A stretch of 64,000 nt of DNA from an uncultured Prevotella sp. (GTDB taxonomy: Bacteria; Bacteroidota; Bacteroidia; Bacteroidales; Bacteroidaceae), in the NCBI GenBank assembly GCA_900314995.1, contig OMXK01000020.1, positions 1 to 64,000 of the forward strand, written 5' to 3'. Within the stretch, counting starts at the first letter, position 1. Every line of letters starts with the position of its first letter. Below are positions 25,025 through 34,703 of the stretch, one piece after another. The notes under the pieces were generated by a model that searched no databases, was not told where the DNA came from, and saw only the letters and a list, made by a program, of their open reading frames with translations. The position numbers were made by a program, and so were the translations under genes.

Positions 25025-27550
25025 TTATTTCACGAAGAGGGGAATCATCTTCAGATCCTTCTCCTGCGAGGAGTTGCCGTAGAGTATTTGGTAGCGGCCG
25101 GGGCGAGTGGAAAGTTCGTCGATCGCCTCGTCGTAGTATTCGAAGGCCTCGCCGTCGAGGGTTATGGTGGCAGTAGCAGTTTCGCCAGCCTTCAGGGAGA
25201 GCTTCTGGAATCCCTTCAGACTCTTGATGGGTGCCTCGGGATAGTCGAGGGCCTTGACGTAGACCTGAACCGTCTCTGTGCCTTCGCGTTTGCCGGTATT
25301 GGTGACGGGAACGGTGAGGGTGACCTTGCCGTCTTTGCTCATCGCCGAGGCTGAGAGCTGTCCCTTGCCGATGGAGAATGTGGTGTAGGAGAGTCCGTAG
25401 CCGAAGGGGTAGAGGGCCTTTCCACGGAAATAGCGGTAGGTGCGGTTCTCCATGCGGTAGTCAAGGAAGTCGGGCAGGTCGTCGTTTGAGGCGTAGAACG
25501 TCACGGGCAGCTTGCCGCCGGGGTTATAGTCGCCGAAGAGCACTTCTGCCAATGCCTTTGCGCCGCCTTGACCCGCATACCAGGCTTGCAGGAGGGCATC
25601 ATACTGATCCTCGATGCCGCCGAAGGCGATGGCGGAACCAGAGCAGTTGACGAACACCACAGGACGGCCCGTAGCGTGCATGGCCTTCAGGAGCATCTGC
25701 TGCACCTTAGGCAGATTGATGTCGGCCTTGTCGCCTCCTTCGCCTTCCATCTGTGCGGAGATACCACCGATGATAATGATGGCGTCGGCAGCACTCACTT
25801 CCTTGGCGAGGTCGGTGAAGTCGACGAGGATTCGTTCGCAAATGTCACCGCGCAGCAGGGCGAACTGGCCGTGGTCGTGACCGTATTCGATGACGATGTC
25901 GTAGGTCTCGCCAGCCTTGACGGGGAATGACTTGTATTCCACCTTGCGGCCAAAGCCGAAACCGCGACGCATGCCGCCCTCGGCCTTTTCGACCACCTTG
26001 CCGTTGACGCGGAGGGTATAGCCGTTATCGGTCGTCAGCGTGTATTTCATCTCGCCCGTGAAGGTGGCCTTGTACTGGCCGCTGATGCGGACGGAAAGGG
26101 TATCGCGACTCACACCGTCGGCAAAGCCCCAGGCGCCGAAGGTGGAGAAGTTGAGCTCGTTGTAATAGTCGGTCTTCACGGGCGTGCCTTCCATCGTGGC
26201 GTTATTCCAGAATTCCACCTTTGCCCCTCGGCCCTCGTTGAAGTCGGGCAGGTGGTGGATGGTGGTGTACTCATCGTTCAGTTCGCAGGCTTTGTGATAG
26301 ATGATGTTGGCATTGGGGACGGCAGCCTTGATGCCTGCGAGGAGAGAGTGGGTGTGAGCCTCGGTAGGCGTACCGCCGTAATTGCCGTTGTTCTTCAACA
26401 GCACCATCGACTCGCGGGCGGCCTGGGTGGCAAGGGCATCAAACTGCTCGTTGCTGATCACTTCGGGGCCGAGTTTTGCCCAAGGGAGCATGTCGGCAGG
26501 GTCGAACATGCCGAGTTCGAAACGGCCTGTAAGCGTCTTGCGCAGGTGCTGGTCGAGGTCGCTCTCTTTGATGAGTCCCTTTTGCATAGCCTCAGTCAGT
26601 ACCATGAATACCTTACCGCATTCCAGATCCGTGCCGTTGAGTACCGCATCAACAGAGGCGGAAAGACCGTCAGGATGAGTCTCATGCTGACCTTTGTTAA
26701 AGAAATTGTTGATGGCATCGCAGTCGGTCACGACAAGACCGTCGTAACCCCACTTGTTGCGCAGGATATCAATCAGCAGGCGGTCGCTCGTACAGCAGGG
26801 CTTGCCCTCGAAACGCTGGTAGGCGCACATCACCTCACGCACGTTGGCCTTCTTGACGAGTGCCTTGAATGCAGGAAGATAAGTTTCCCACAGGTCGCGG
26901 TTGGTGGGTTCGACGTTCATGGAGTGGCGCAAAGGCTCGGGGCCGCTGTGGACGGCATAGTGCTTGGCACAGGCATGGGTCTTGAAATAGCGGCTGTCGT
27001 TGCCCTGCATGCCGAGGACGGTCTGTACGCCAAGTACGGCGTTCATATAAGGATCCTCGCCACAGGTTTCCTGGCCGCGCCCCCAGCGGGGATCACGGAA
27101 GATGTTGACGTTAGGGCACCAGAAGGTGAGCTCTGGATTACCCGGATAATAGATGACGCCCATGGGGACATTGAACAACTTGGGGTCGTTGTGGTCAGTT
27201 CGGTTCCAGTTGGCGCGTGCCTCGTCGCTCACAGCCGAAAACACGTCGTAGACCAGTTGCTCGCTGAAGGCGGCAGCCATACCGATGGGCTGGGGGAAAA
27301 CCGTATATCCGCTCTGGCGCACGCCATGACAGGCTTCGCTCCACCAGTTGTAAGAAGGAATGCCGAGACGGTCGACGGAGATACTCTTGTTCATCATCAG
27401 GCCGACTTTCTCTTCGGGCGTGAGCATAGAGATGAGGTTTTCCACGCGTTCGGCAGTCGGCAGTTGCGGATTCTGCCACGTGAACTTGTACTGTGCCGGA
27501 GCCAGACTGACCTGGGCTACCAGCATCGTCAGAAAGAAGATTCTTTTCAT
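25025..27550 (-). CDS. Glycoside hydrolase family 3 beta-glycosidase with PA14 insertion
   Basis: An 841-residue exported enzyme with signal peptide MKRIFFLTMLVAQVSLAPAQ. The GH3 N-domain (about 30-340) carries the nucleophile region GLVVTDCDAINNFF, the second GH3 domain follows (from about 385), with a PA14-like module inserted (about 440-560, TTDNGYTLRVNGKVVEKA), and a fibronectin III-like C-terminal domain (about 745-835). The DCDAI motif and overall architecture resemble beta-xylosidases/beta-glucosidases of gut Prevotella. The exact sugar cannot be fixed. A TACCTTTG box precedes it. Confidence 0.9.
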   Translation of the reverse strand: MKRIFFLTMLVAQVSLAPAQYKFTWQNPQLPTAERVENLISMLTPEEKVGLMMNKSISVDRLGIPSYNWWSEACHGVRQSGYTVFPQPIGMAAAFSEQLVYDVFSAVSDEARANWNRTDHNDPKLFNVPMGVIYYPGNPELTFWCPNVNIFRDPRWGRGQETCGEDPYMNAVLGVQTVLGMQGNDSRYFKTHACAKHYAVHSGPEPLRHSMNVEPTNRDLWETYLPAFKALVKKANVREVMCAYQRFEGKPCCTSDRLLIDILRNKWGYDGLVVTDCDAINNFFNKGQHETHPDGLSASVDAVLNGTDLECGKVFMVLTEAMQKGLIKESDLDQHLRKTLTGRFELGMFDPADMLPWAKLGPEVISNEQFDALATQAARESMVLLKNNGNYGGTPTEAHTHSLLAGIKAAVPNANIIYHKACELNDEYTTIHHLPDFNEGRGAKVEFWNNATMEGTPVKTDYYNELNFSTFGAWGFADGVSRDTLSVRISGQYKATFTGEMKYTLTTDNGYTLRVNGKVVEKAEGGMRRGFGFGRKVEYKSFPVKAGETYDIVIEYGHDHGQFALLRGDICERILVDFTDLAKEVSAADAIIIIGGISAQMEGEGGDKADINLPKVQQMLLKAMHATGRPVVFVNCSGSAIAFGGIEDQYDALLQAWYAGQGGAKALAEVLFGDYNPGGKLPVTFYASNDDLPDFLDYRMENRTYRYFRGKALYPFGYGLSYTTFSIGKGQLSASAMSKDGKVTLTVPVTNTGKREGTETVQVYVKALDYPEAPIKSLKGFQKLSLKAGETATATITLDGEAFEYYDEAIDELSTRPGRYQILYGNSSQEKDLKMIPLFVK

Positions 27551-27593
27551 CTTAAAATAGTATTAATAAGTTAGAATTCAATGATAGGTGCTG

Positions 27594-27601
27594 CAAAGGT
27601 A
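27594..27601 (-). promoter_or_regulatory. -7 box (TACCTTTG) for the GH3 gene
   Basis: The minus strand reads TACCTTTG 43 bases before the ATG at 27550. It is divergent from the ilvC promoter. Confidence 0.6.
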
Positions 27602-27651
27602 AGCATATTTTTTCGTTTCGGCGCTTTTTTTGAATAAAAGATGAAATATAA

Positions 27652-27683
27652 TTTGGCAATGTCGAGGCAAATTTGTAATTTTG
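27652..27683 (+). promoter_or_regulatory. Promoter for ilvC
   Basis: TTTG (27652-27655), 20 bases, TAATTTTG (27676-27683). The start codon is 132 bases further, leaving a long leader. Confidence 0.7.
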
Positions 27684-27690
27684 CAACGGA

Positions 27691-27815
27691 TTTCTAAAGT
27701 TAACCCCTTGTCGGAGCTTCGGGTAAGCGCTGGATGGACTGACAAGACGACGGCTCTCGGGTAGGGCTGGCATAGTACATAAGGGATATGTATAACAATT
27801 AAACAACAAGCTATT
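27691..27815 (+). promoter_or_regulatory. Long structured 5' leader of ilvC
   Basis: The leader contains the inverted repeat CTTGTC (27707-27712)/GACAAG (27741-27746). It also has an imperfect direct repeat of about 18 bases (GCTTCGGGTAAGCGCTGG at 27716-27733 and GCTCTCGGGTAGGGCTGG at 27753-27770). Bacteroidetes leaders are usually short, so a regulatory RNA or attenuation role is possible. No known riboswitch class is recognised. Confidence 0.4.
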
Positions 27816-28865
27816 ATGGCAGAAATGAATTTTGGTGGCGTAATGGAGACTGTAGTCACCAGCAAAGAGTTCTCTCTTGAGAAAGCACGTGAAGTATTGA
27901 AGAATGAGGTGATCGCCGTCATTGGTTATGGCGTTCAGGGTCCTGGACAGGCTTGCAACCTGCGCGACAACGGTTTCAACGTCATCGTCGGTCAGCGTCA
28001 GGGTAAGACCTACGACAAGGCTGTGGCCGATGGTTGGGTGCCTGGTAAGACGCTGTTCTCTATCGAGGAGGCAGCCGAGAAGGGTACCATCCTCTGCATG
28101 CTGCTCTCCGATGCTGGTCAGATCCAGCAATGGCCTACCATCAAGAAATATCTGAAGCCCGGTAAGACATTGTATTACTCTCACGGCTTCGCTATCAACT
28201 GGAGTGACCGTACAGGCGTGATACCCCCGAAGGATGTCGACGTGATCATGGTGGCTCCTAAGGGTTCAGGTACCTCTCTCCGCACGATGTTCTGCGAAGG
28301 TCGCGGTCTGAACTGCTCATATGCTATCTATCAGGATGCTACAGGCAAGGCAAAGGATAAGACGCTGGCCTTCGGTATCGGTATCGGCGCAGGCTATTTG
28401 TTTGAGACAACCTTCCAGCGCGAGGCAACTTCTGACCTGACTGGTGAGCGCGGTTCGCTGATGGGTGCCATCCAGGGCTTGCTGCTGGCACAGTATGAGG
28501 TGCTCCGCGAGCATGGTCATTCTCCCTCGGAGGCTTTCAACGAGACCGTAGAGGAGCTGACTCAGAGCCTTGGCCCGCTCTTCGGTGCAAAGGGTATGGA
28601 CTGGATGTACGCCAACTGCTCGACGACCGCTCAGCGCGGTGCGCTTGACTGGGCTCCTCGCTTCCACGATGCCATCAAGCCCGTGATGGAGTGGCTCTAC
28701 TACTCGGTTCTGACGGGTAACGAGGCTCAGATCACCATCGACGCCAACTCGAAGCCTGACTATCGTGCTGGGCTGGAGAAAGAGCTGGAGGCAATGCGCA
28801 ATCAGGAAATGTGGCGCGCAGGCGAGACCGTGCGCAAGCTTCGCCCTGAGAACCAAGACGTATAA
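27816..28865 (+). CDS. ilvC: Ketol-acid reductoisomerase
   Basis: A 349-residue enzyme that isomerises and reduces acetolactate in valine/isoleucine synthesis. The N-terminal Rossmann domain has the NAD(P) loop GYGVQGPGQA (37-46). The C-terminal knotted domain contains the metal-binding acidic residues in DLTGERGSLMGAIQG and FNETVEELTQ. Length is that of class I enzymes. It may be cotranscribed with the downstream MaoC-like gene. Confidence 0.95.
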   Translation: MAEMNFGGVMETVVTSKEFSLEKAREVLKNEVIAVIGYGVQGPGQACNLRDNGFNVIVGQRQGKTYDKAVADGWVPGKTLFSIEEAAEKGTILCMLLSDAGQIQQWPTIKKYLKPGKTLYYSHGFAINWSDRTGVIPPKDVDVIMVAPKGSGTSLRTMFCEGRGLNCSYAIYQDATGKAKDKTLAFGIGIGAGYLFETTFQREATSDLTGERGSLMGAIQGLLLAQYEVLREHGHSPSEAFNETVEELTQSLGPLFGAKGMDWMYANCSTTAQRGALDWAPRFHDAIKPVMEWLYYSVLTGNEAQITIDANSKPDYRAGLEKELEAMRNQEMWRAGETVRKLRPENQDV

Positions 28866-28924
28866 ACAATATGAGATTGCGGGGGTGCGTAGCGCACCTC
28901 CGCAATTCATTTTAAATAACTTGT

Positions 28925-29389
28925 ATGGCAAAATTAGTAATCAATTCGTATGATGAATTCGCAGCTCATCTGGGACAGGAACTAGGTGTGTCGGACTGGC
29001 TGCAAATCAACCAGGACCGTATTAACCTCTTCGCTGAGGCTACGCTCGACCATCAATGGATCCATGTCGATGTGGCGCGCGCCAAGGAGGAGAGCCAGTA
29101 TCACAGCACCATCGCTCACGGCTATCTGACACTATCGGTATTGCCCTATCTGTGGCAGCAGATCATCGAGGTGAACAACATCAAGATGCTCGTGAACTAC
29201 GGTATGGATAAGATGCGCTTTGGTCAGCCAGTCATCACAGGCTCCAGAATCCGTATGACGGCTAAGCTGCACAGCATCCAGAACCTGCGTGGCATCTGTA
29301 AAGTAGAGATTGATTTCAAAATCGAGATTGAGGGACAGCGTAAACCTGCACTTGAGGGTATCTCTTCGTTCCTCTATTATTTTAAATAA
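28925..29389 (+). CDS. MaoC-family dehydratase/hydratase
   Basis: A 154-residue hotdog-fold protein. The motif FAEATLDHQWIHVD holds the catalytic Asp and His of R-specific enoyl-CoA hydratases, followed by IAHGYLTLSVLP. It would hydrate or dehydrate an acyl-thioester; the substrate is unknown. It lies 59 bases after ilvC and 26 bases before the PurF paralogue, so the three may share a transcript. Confidence 0.88.
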   Translation: MAKLVINSYDEFAAHLGQELGVSDWLQINQDRINLFAEATLDHQWIHVDVARAKEESQYHSTIAHGYLTLSVLPYLWQQIIEVNNIKMLVNYGMDKMRFGQPVITGSRIRMTAKLHSIQNLRGICKVEIDFKIEIEGQRKPALEGISSFLYYFK

Positions 29390-29415
29390 GGTATAAAAGA
29401 TTAAGGATAACACGT

Positions 29416-30867
29416 ATGGGAGGATTCTTTGGGACCATTTCTACAAAAAACTGCGTTAATGATTTGTTCTACGGCACAGACTACAACTCACACTTGGGAA
29501 CACGTCGTGCCGGCCTCGTAACCTTTGATCAGGAGAAAGGCTTCAGCCGTAAGATCCATAATCTGGAGCGCGACTATTTCCGCTCGAAGTTTGAGGATGA
29601 ACTCGACTCGTTCTCCGGCAATCAGGGCATCGGGGTCATCAGCGATACAGATCCGCAGCCTATCCTCGTAAACTCACATCTGGGCCGCTATGCCGTAGTG
29701 ACGGTGGCGAAAATCAATAATATCGAGGAAATCGCCCAGGAACTGCTCGACCGCAGGATGCACTTTAGCGAGTATTCTGCCAACACTATCAACCAGACTG
29801 AACTCGTGGCGCTGCTCATCAATATGGGTCGCACATTCGTGGAAGGTATCAATCTGGTTTATGAGAAGATTGAGGGCTCTTGTTCGATGCTTATCCTGAC
29901 GGAGAAAGGCATCATCGCAGCCCGCGACTTCCTCGGACGCACGCCTATCGTCATCGGAAAGAAAGAGGGGGCTTGTGCCGTATCGAGCGAGACGACCAGT
30001 TTCCCTAATCTGGAATATCATCGTCTGAGAGATCTGGGACCCGGCGAGATCGTATATCTGACAGCCGATAGCGTGGAGGTGCTGCAGGAACCCAGGAAGC
30101 GTGAGCAGATATGCTCGTTCCTCTGGGTTTACTATGGCTTCCCCGCTTCCGACTATAATGGCATCAACGTAGAGGCAGTTCGTGAGGCCAACGGCAAGAA
30201 GATGGGCGAGAACGATGATGCCGAAGTAGACAGCGTTTGCGGTGTTCCCGACTCGGGTGTCGGCATGGCTCTGGGTTATGCGGAAGGTAAGGGCGTGCCC
30301 TACAAACGTTCGGTACTGAAATACACGCCGACATGGCCCCGCTCGTTCACACCTGGTAATCAGGAGCGCAGAGCCTTAGTGGCTAAGATGAAACTGATAC
30401 CGAATCCCTCGCTTCTGAAGGATCAGCGCGTCGTGTTCTGCGATGACTCCATCGTGCGTGGTACGCAGTTGAAGGATAACGTGAAGACTTTCTTCGAGTA
30501 TGGTGCCAAGGAGGTGCATTGTCGTATCTCGTGTCCGCCGCTGGTGTATGGATGCCCGTTTATCGGCTTCACGTCATCCAAGAACGACATGGAATTGATT
30601 ACGCGTCGTATCATCAAGGACTTTGAGGGCGACGATAAGAAGAATCTGGATAAATATGCTCAGACTGATTCACCCGAGTATAAACGGATGGTGGATGAGA
30701 TAGCCAAGCGCCTGGGACTGACATCGCTGAAGTTTGCTCGTCTGGAGGATCTCGTAGAGGCTATCGGATTGCCTAAATGCAGACTCTGCACACATTGCTT
30801 CGACGGCAGCAGCTATTGTCATGAGCATGATAAGGAGGACAACCGCCAGCTGAAGCTTGATTTTTAG
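29416..30867 (+). CDS. Amidophosphoribosyltransferase (PurF) paralogue without the N-terminal Cys
   Basis: A 483-residue protein with the glutamine amidotransferase class II domain (1-230) and the PRPP-binding phosphoribosyltransferase domain with VVFCDDSIVRGTQ (about 335-347). In PurF the N-terminal nucleophile is Cys2 (MCGI..). Here the start reads MGGFFGT, so the nucleophile is Gly and glutaminase activity is not expected. Other parts of the N-domain (GSCSMLILTEKGIIAARDFL) remain, and C-terminal cysteines (CRLCTHCFDGSSYC) suggest a metal or iron-sulfur site as in some PurFs. It overlaps the end of recQ. Confidence 0.85.
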   Translation: MGGFFGTISTKNCVNDLFYGTDYNSHLGTRRAGLVTFDQEKGFSRKIHNLERDYFRSKFEDELDSFSGNQGIGVISDTDPQPILVNSHLGRYAVVTVAKINNIEEIAQELLDRRMHFSEYSANTINQTELVALLINMGRTFVEGINLVYEKIEGSCSMLILTEKGIIAARDFLGRTPIVIGKKEGACAVSSETTSFPNLEYHRLRDLGPGEIVYLTADSVEVLQEPRKREQICSFLWVYYGFPASDYNGINVEAVREANGKKMGENDDAEVDSVCGVPDSGVGMALGYAEGKGVPYKRSVLKYTPTWPRSFTPGNQERRALVAKMKLIPNPSLLKDQRVVFCDDSIVRGTQLKDNVKTFFEYGAKEVHCRISCPPLVYGCPFIGFTSSKNDMELITRRIIKDFEGDDKKNLDKYAQTDSPEYKRMVDEIAKRLGLTSLKFARLEDLVEAIGLPKCRLCTHCFDGSSYCHEHDKEDNRQLKLDF

Positions 30868-32771
30868 TGTCTGGTGAGGAGCCCGTCGTCTTGACGGATC
30901 GTTTCCTCTTGTAAGAGATATTCGAGCGCGGCATCCAGTTCGTCGGTAGGCAACTGGATGTCGCGTAAGTCTGTAATGGGGTGGGGCTTCCCGTCATCAA
31001 GACGCGCAAGAATCTGTTCCATCGCATTCGTAAAGCGGGCTTCGGTTACCTTCCCCTCAGGTCGATGAGCCAGACAGACATCACAAAGGTGACAATCGTG
31101 GCTGTCGTCCTCGCCAAAGTAACGTAGCAGTTGCCTACTACGGCATACCTGATCGTTTGTGGCATATTTGATGACGGCGTGGATGCGCTCTTCATACTGC
31201 TTTTTGCGCTCTTCGTAGACGGCAGGTGGCAGCATGATATGCTCCATATCCTCGCGCCGTTGTGTATAGCGGATATAGGGTGTCTTCTTCTGGGGGATGA
31301 AATGGAGGATGTGGCGCTGGCTCAGACCTTTCAGCGTCATGTAGACCTGATGGGGCTCGAGTTGGGTCTGCGAAGCGATAAAACTCTCGTCGATGTAATT
31401 GTAGTCTGTAAAGAGTCCGCCATAGTTGCGTAACAGGGCTGTGATAATCTTCTCTTCGTTGGGAGAGGTATTTTCAAGACGGTAGAGGTCATTACGTCCG
31501 ATGGTGAACATCACGCGTGCCTGGTTGTCCTGCTCCTCAGTATACTCAATATAGCCGGCACGGTTCAGTATCTTAAGGGCCGAATCTACCTGTATGGGGA
31601 AGTGGCGGAAGGTATGACAGAACTTGTCGATGTTGAATTCAAACGTGTGGTTGTAGCCCGAACCCACACCGATTTGATAGAAGTAGGCCAGATGCTCATA
31701 TACTTGCCGGATATAGTCTTTCTCCGGGAAGGTGTCGGCGATGCGCTTTTCGAGTTTGCGTTCGTCGGCATCATTATAAAGCAATACGGCATAGGCTTTG
31801 AAACCGTCACGCCCTGCTCGGCCAGCCTCCTGGAAATATGCCTCGATACTGTCGGGACAGTCGATATGGATCACGAGTCGTACATCAGGCTTGTCGATGC
31901 CCATACCGAAGGCGTTTGTTGACACCATCACCCTCACCTGGTCGTGCTGCCAAGCCTGCTGGCGCTCGTCTTTCACCGTCGTATCGAGTCCTGCATGGTA
32001 GAAGGTGGCGGGGATGCCTGCCTCGTTGAGCATCTCGCTGAACTCCTTGGTACGTCGGCGACTACGGGCATAGACAATCGCCGTTCCCTTCACACTACTG
32101 AGGATATGGATCAGTTCCTTGCGCTTGTCGGTCGTATGACGGACTACATAGGTGAGGTTCGTACGCTCGAAACTCATGCGGAAGACATTAAATGTCCTCT
32201 CTGCCTTCAAAGTCAGTTTATCCTGTATATCCTTGACAACGGCAGGGGTCGCCGTCGCTGTAAGTGCAAGGACGGGTGCATCGGGCACCAGTTTGCGGAT
32301 CTTGGCTATCTCCAGATACGACGGACGGAAATCATAGCCCCATTGCGAGATGCAATGGGCTTCGTCGACCGTTATGAAACTAACGCGCATGTGGCGGAGC
32401 TTCGTCTGGAATAGTTCCGAAGAAAGTCGCTCGGGCGAGACATAGAGAATGCGGACATTGCCGAAGATGCAGTTCTCCAGGGTGACAATAATCTCCTCGT
32501 GGGTAAGTCCCGAATAGATGGCAGCAGCCCGAATCCCCCGACGCAGGAGATGGTCTACCTGATCCTTCATCAGGGCAATTAATGGCGTGATGACGATGCA
32601 CGTGCCTTCCTGAGCAAGGGCTGGCACCTGAAACGTGATAGACTTACCGCCACCTGTGGGCATCAATCCCAGCGTGTCGTGTCCACTACCAATAGACTCG
32701 ATGATTTCACGCTGAATACCGCGGAAATCATCGTAGCCCCAATATTGTTTTAAAAGTGACTGGTAATTCAC
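30864..32771 (-). CDS. recQ: ATP-dependent DNA helicase RecQ
   Basis: A 635-residue superfamily 2 helicase. Motif I is LMPTGGGKSITF, motif II is the DEAH box VDEAHCISQWG, and the helicase C-domain holds GMGIDKPDVRLVIH and QEAGRAGRDG. The zinc-binding region has CRSRQLLRYFGE..DCHLCDVC. It unwinds DNA in repair and recombination. It has a winged-helix-like part, while an HRDC domain is not evident. Its start overlaps recJ by four bases, so the two are coupled. Its end overlaps the convergent PurF paralogue by four bases. Confidence 0.95.
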   Translation of the reverse strand: MNYQSLLKQYWGYDDFRGIQREIIESIGSGHDTLGLMPTGGGKSITFQVPALAQEGTCIVITPLIALMKDQVDHLLRRGIRAAAIYSGLTHEEIIVTLENCIFGNVRILYVSPERLSSELFQTKLRHMRVSFITVDEAHCISQWGYDFRPSYLEIAKIRKLVPDAPVLALTATATPAVVKDIQDKLTLKAERTFNVFRMSFERTNLTYVVRHTTDKRKELIHILSSVKGTAIVYARSRRRTKEFSEMLNEAGIPATFYHAGLDTTVKDERQQAWQHDQVRVMVSTNAFGMGIDKPDVRLVIHIDCPDSIEAYFQEAGRAGRDGFKAYAVLLYNDADERKLEKRIADTFPEKDYIRQVYEHLAYFYQIGVGSGYNHTFEFNIDKFCHTFRHFPIQVDSALKILNRAGYIEYTEEQDNQARVMFTIGRNDLYRLENTSPNEEKIITALLRNYGGLFTDYNYIDESFIASQTQLEPHQVYMTLKGLSQRHILHFIPQKKTPYIRYTQRREDMEHIMLPPAVYEERKKQYEERIHAVIKYATNDQVCRSRQLLRYFGEDDSHDCHLCDVCLAHRPEGKVTEARFTNAMEQILARLDDGKPHPITDLRDIQLPTDELDAALEYLLQEETIRQDDGLLTRH

Positions 32772-34489
32772 TCTTCCGACGGCTTGATATCCTCAATCTG
32801 CAACTGCACTTCGCTACGCTTGTAGATATTGTCCTCGATGGTATAGACGATATCGAACGAGCGCTTCGACTTGATGAAGCGGGCTGATTCGCTCTGTCCG
32901 AAGGCTATGCCGTTGAGCACGTTGCTCGACTTGGAGTCAACCAACTCAAGCTTGATATGCTCCTGCTGGCGGCCTACCACCTTCGAGGTACCGTAGTCAT
33001 AGACATTCCGCGTGCAGAAAAGTGGCTTGGGATTATCGGGTCCGTGGGGTGCAAACTTCTTCAGATCGTTGTGGAGCTTTTTCGTCACATCCTTGAAGTC
33101 GATGACCGCATTGATGTCGAGCGTAGCCTCTGTCTGTTCGGGCTGGATATGTTCTGTGACATATTTCTGGAAGCGCCGACGGAACTCAGGGATGTTCTCT
33201 ATCTTCAAAGATAAACCTACGGCATAAGTATGGCCGCCGAAGTTCTCCAGCAAATCGCGACAGCTCTTGATGGCATCGTAAACATCATAGCCTGCCACGC
33301 TGCGTGCAGAACCCGTTGCGATGCCGTTGAACTTCGTAAGCACAACAGTCGGGCGGTAGTAGAGTTCAGTCAGACGGGAGGCGACAATACCGATGACGCC
33401 TTTTTTCCAGTTTTCATCGTAGAGCACGATACTGGCATGATGCTTCTGACTCTCCAGCTTCTCCACAATCTGGTTGGCCTCCTCGGTCATCTGCTTGTCT
33501 ACATCCTTTCGTTGCTCGTTATACTCGTTGATGTGGTTTGCCTCGGCAAGCGCCTTCTCGAAGTCGCGTTCCACAAGCAGATCGACAGCCTCGGTACCGT
33601 TCTGCATACGTCCTGAGGCATTGATGCGAGGACCGATCTTGAATACGATGTCGCTCATCGTAATCTCGCGCCCTGTAAGGCCACAGATCTCGATAATCGA
33701 TTTCAGTCCCACCGATGGTGTTGCGTTCAGAAGCTTCAGACCGTGATAGGCCAGGATGCGGTTCTCGCCCATGATGGGCACAATGTCGGCCGCTATACTA
33801 ACTGCACATAAGTCGAGCAGGGGGATGAGCCGTGAGAAGGGAATACCGTTGTTCTTGGCGAAGGCCTGCATGAACTTAAAGCCCACACCACAACCACAGA
33901 GATGCTTGAAAGGGTAGGTGGAATCCTCACGCTTCGGGTTGAGGATGGCCACAGCGGGTGGCAATTCATCATCCGGCACGTGGTGATCACACACGATAAA
34001 GTCAATGCCCAAAGACTTGGCGTAAGCTATCTCCTTGATTGCCTTTACGCCACAGTCAAGCACAATGATCAGTTTAATACCTTTTTCCGCTGCATAGTCC
34101 AAAGCCTTGATACTGATACCATAGCCCTCATCGTAACGGTCGGGAATATAGTATTCAATATGGGAATAGAACTGCTGCAGAAACTTGTACACCAAAGCAA
34201 CCGCCGTACATCCATCAACATCGTAGTCGCCATAGACCATGATGCGCTCTTTGCGCCCCATTGCGTCGTTGAGTCGGTCAACCGCCATGTCCATGTCGTT
34301 CATCAGGAACGGGTCTATCAGCTCGTTTAGCATAGGACGGAAGAACCGCTTGGCAGCGCTCTCCGTCTTGATGCCCCGCTGAATGAGCAGGTTTGCGAGG
34401 ATCGGACTCATGCCGATCTTCTCTCCCAGCTCCTTAGCCGCCGTCTGTTGTTCTGATGTAGGTGGTTCGTAATTCCATTTGAAATGCAT
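32768..34489 (-). CDS. recJ: Single-stranded-DNA-specific exonuclease RecJ
   Basis: A 573-residue DHH-family 5'-3' exonuclease. The N-terminal catalytic motifs are DYDVDGCTAVALVY, VLDCGV and CDHHVPDDELPPA (DHH). DHHA1 has GGHTYAVGLSL. A C-terminal OB-like part follows. It acts with RecQ in recombination repair, and here the genes overlap. A TACCTTTG box lies about 124 bases upstream of the ATG. Confidence 0.95.
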   Translation of the reverse strand: MHFKWNYEPPTSEQQTAAKELGEKIGMSPILANLLIQRGIKTESAAKRFFRPMLNELIDPFLMNDMDMAVDRLNDAMGRKERIMVYGDYDVDGCTAVALVYKFLQQFYSHIEYYIPDRYDEGYGISIKALDYAAEKGIKLIIVLDCGVKAIKEIAYAKSLGIDFIVCDHHVPDDELPPAVAILNPKREDSTYPFKHLCGCGVGFKFMQAFAKNNGIPFSRLIPLLDLCAVSIAADIVPIMGENRILAYHGLKLLNATPSVGLKSIIEICGLTGREITMSDIVFKIGPRINASGRMQNGTEAVDLLVERDFEKALAEANHINEYNEQRKDVDKQMTEEANQIVEKLESQKHHASIVLYDENWKKGVIGIVASRLTELYYRPTVVLTKFNGIATGSARSVAGYDVYDAIKSCRDLLENFGGHTYAVGLSLKIENIPEFRRRFQKYVTEHIQPEQTEATLDINAVIDFKDVTKKLHNDLKKFAPHGPDNPKPLFCTRNVYDYGTSKVVGRQQEHIKLELVDSKSSNVLNGIAFGQSESARFIKSKRSFDIVYTIEDNIYKRSEVQLQIEDIKPSEE

Positions 34490-34612
34490 TAATATATTTA
34501 TTTTTTTATTCTTTTCTCTGGAAAAGCGACTTTGTCGATTAGTGGTCGCTTTGGTGACTGTAACGGCCGTTTCTGAAGACCTTAAAAGGCACTGTTACGG
34601 CAATATAGCGCC

Positions 34613-34620
34613 CAAAGGTA
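34613..34620 (-). promoter_or_regulatory. -7 box (TACCTTTG) for recJ-recQ
   Basis: The minus strand reads TACCTTTG 124 bases before the recJ ATG. The leader contains the self-complementary AACGGCCGTT (34563-34572). Confidence 0.5.
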
Positions 34621-34634
34621 ATAATAAAAAATGA

Positions 34635-34684
34635 AAAAAAGGCATAATCTGTCTAAAATTTAACAGATTATGCCCTTTTTTACC
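34635..34684 (-). terminator. Intrinsic terminator after the C1 peptidase gene
   Basis: Twelve-bp stem GGCATAATCTGT (34641-34652)/ACAGATTATGCC (34663-34674) with T/A runs on both flanks. It sits behind the minus-strand peptidase. Confidence 0.85.
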
Positions 34685-34703
34685 TATTTTATAGGATATA
34701 GGC

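Noticed and set aside
26252..27574. Long plus-strand ORF antisense to the GH3 gene
   Set aside because: The opposite strand encodes a full-length GH3 enzyme with catalytic motifs; the plus-strand frame is a shadow of GC-rich codons.
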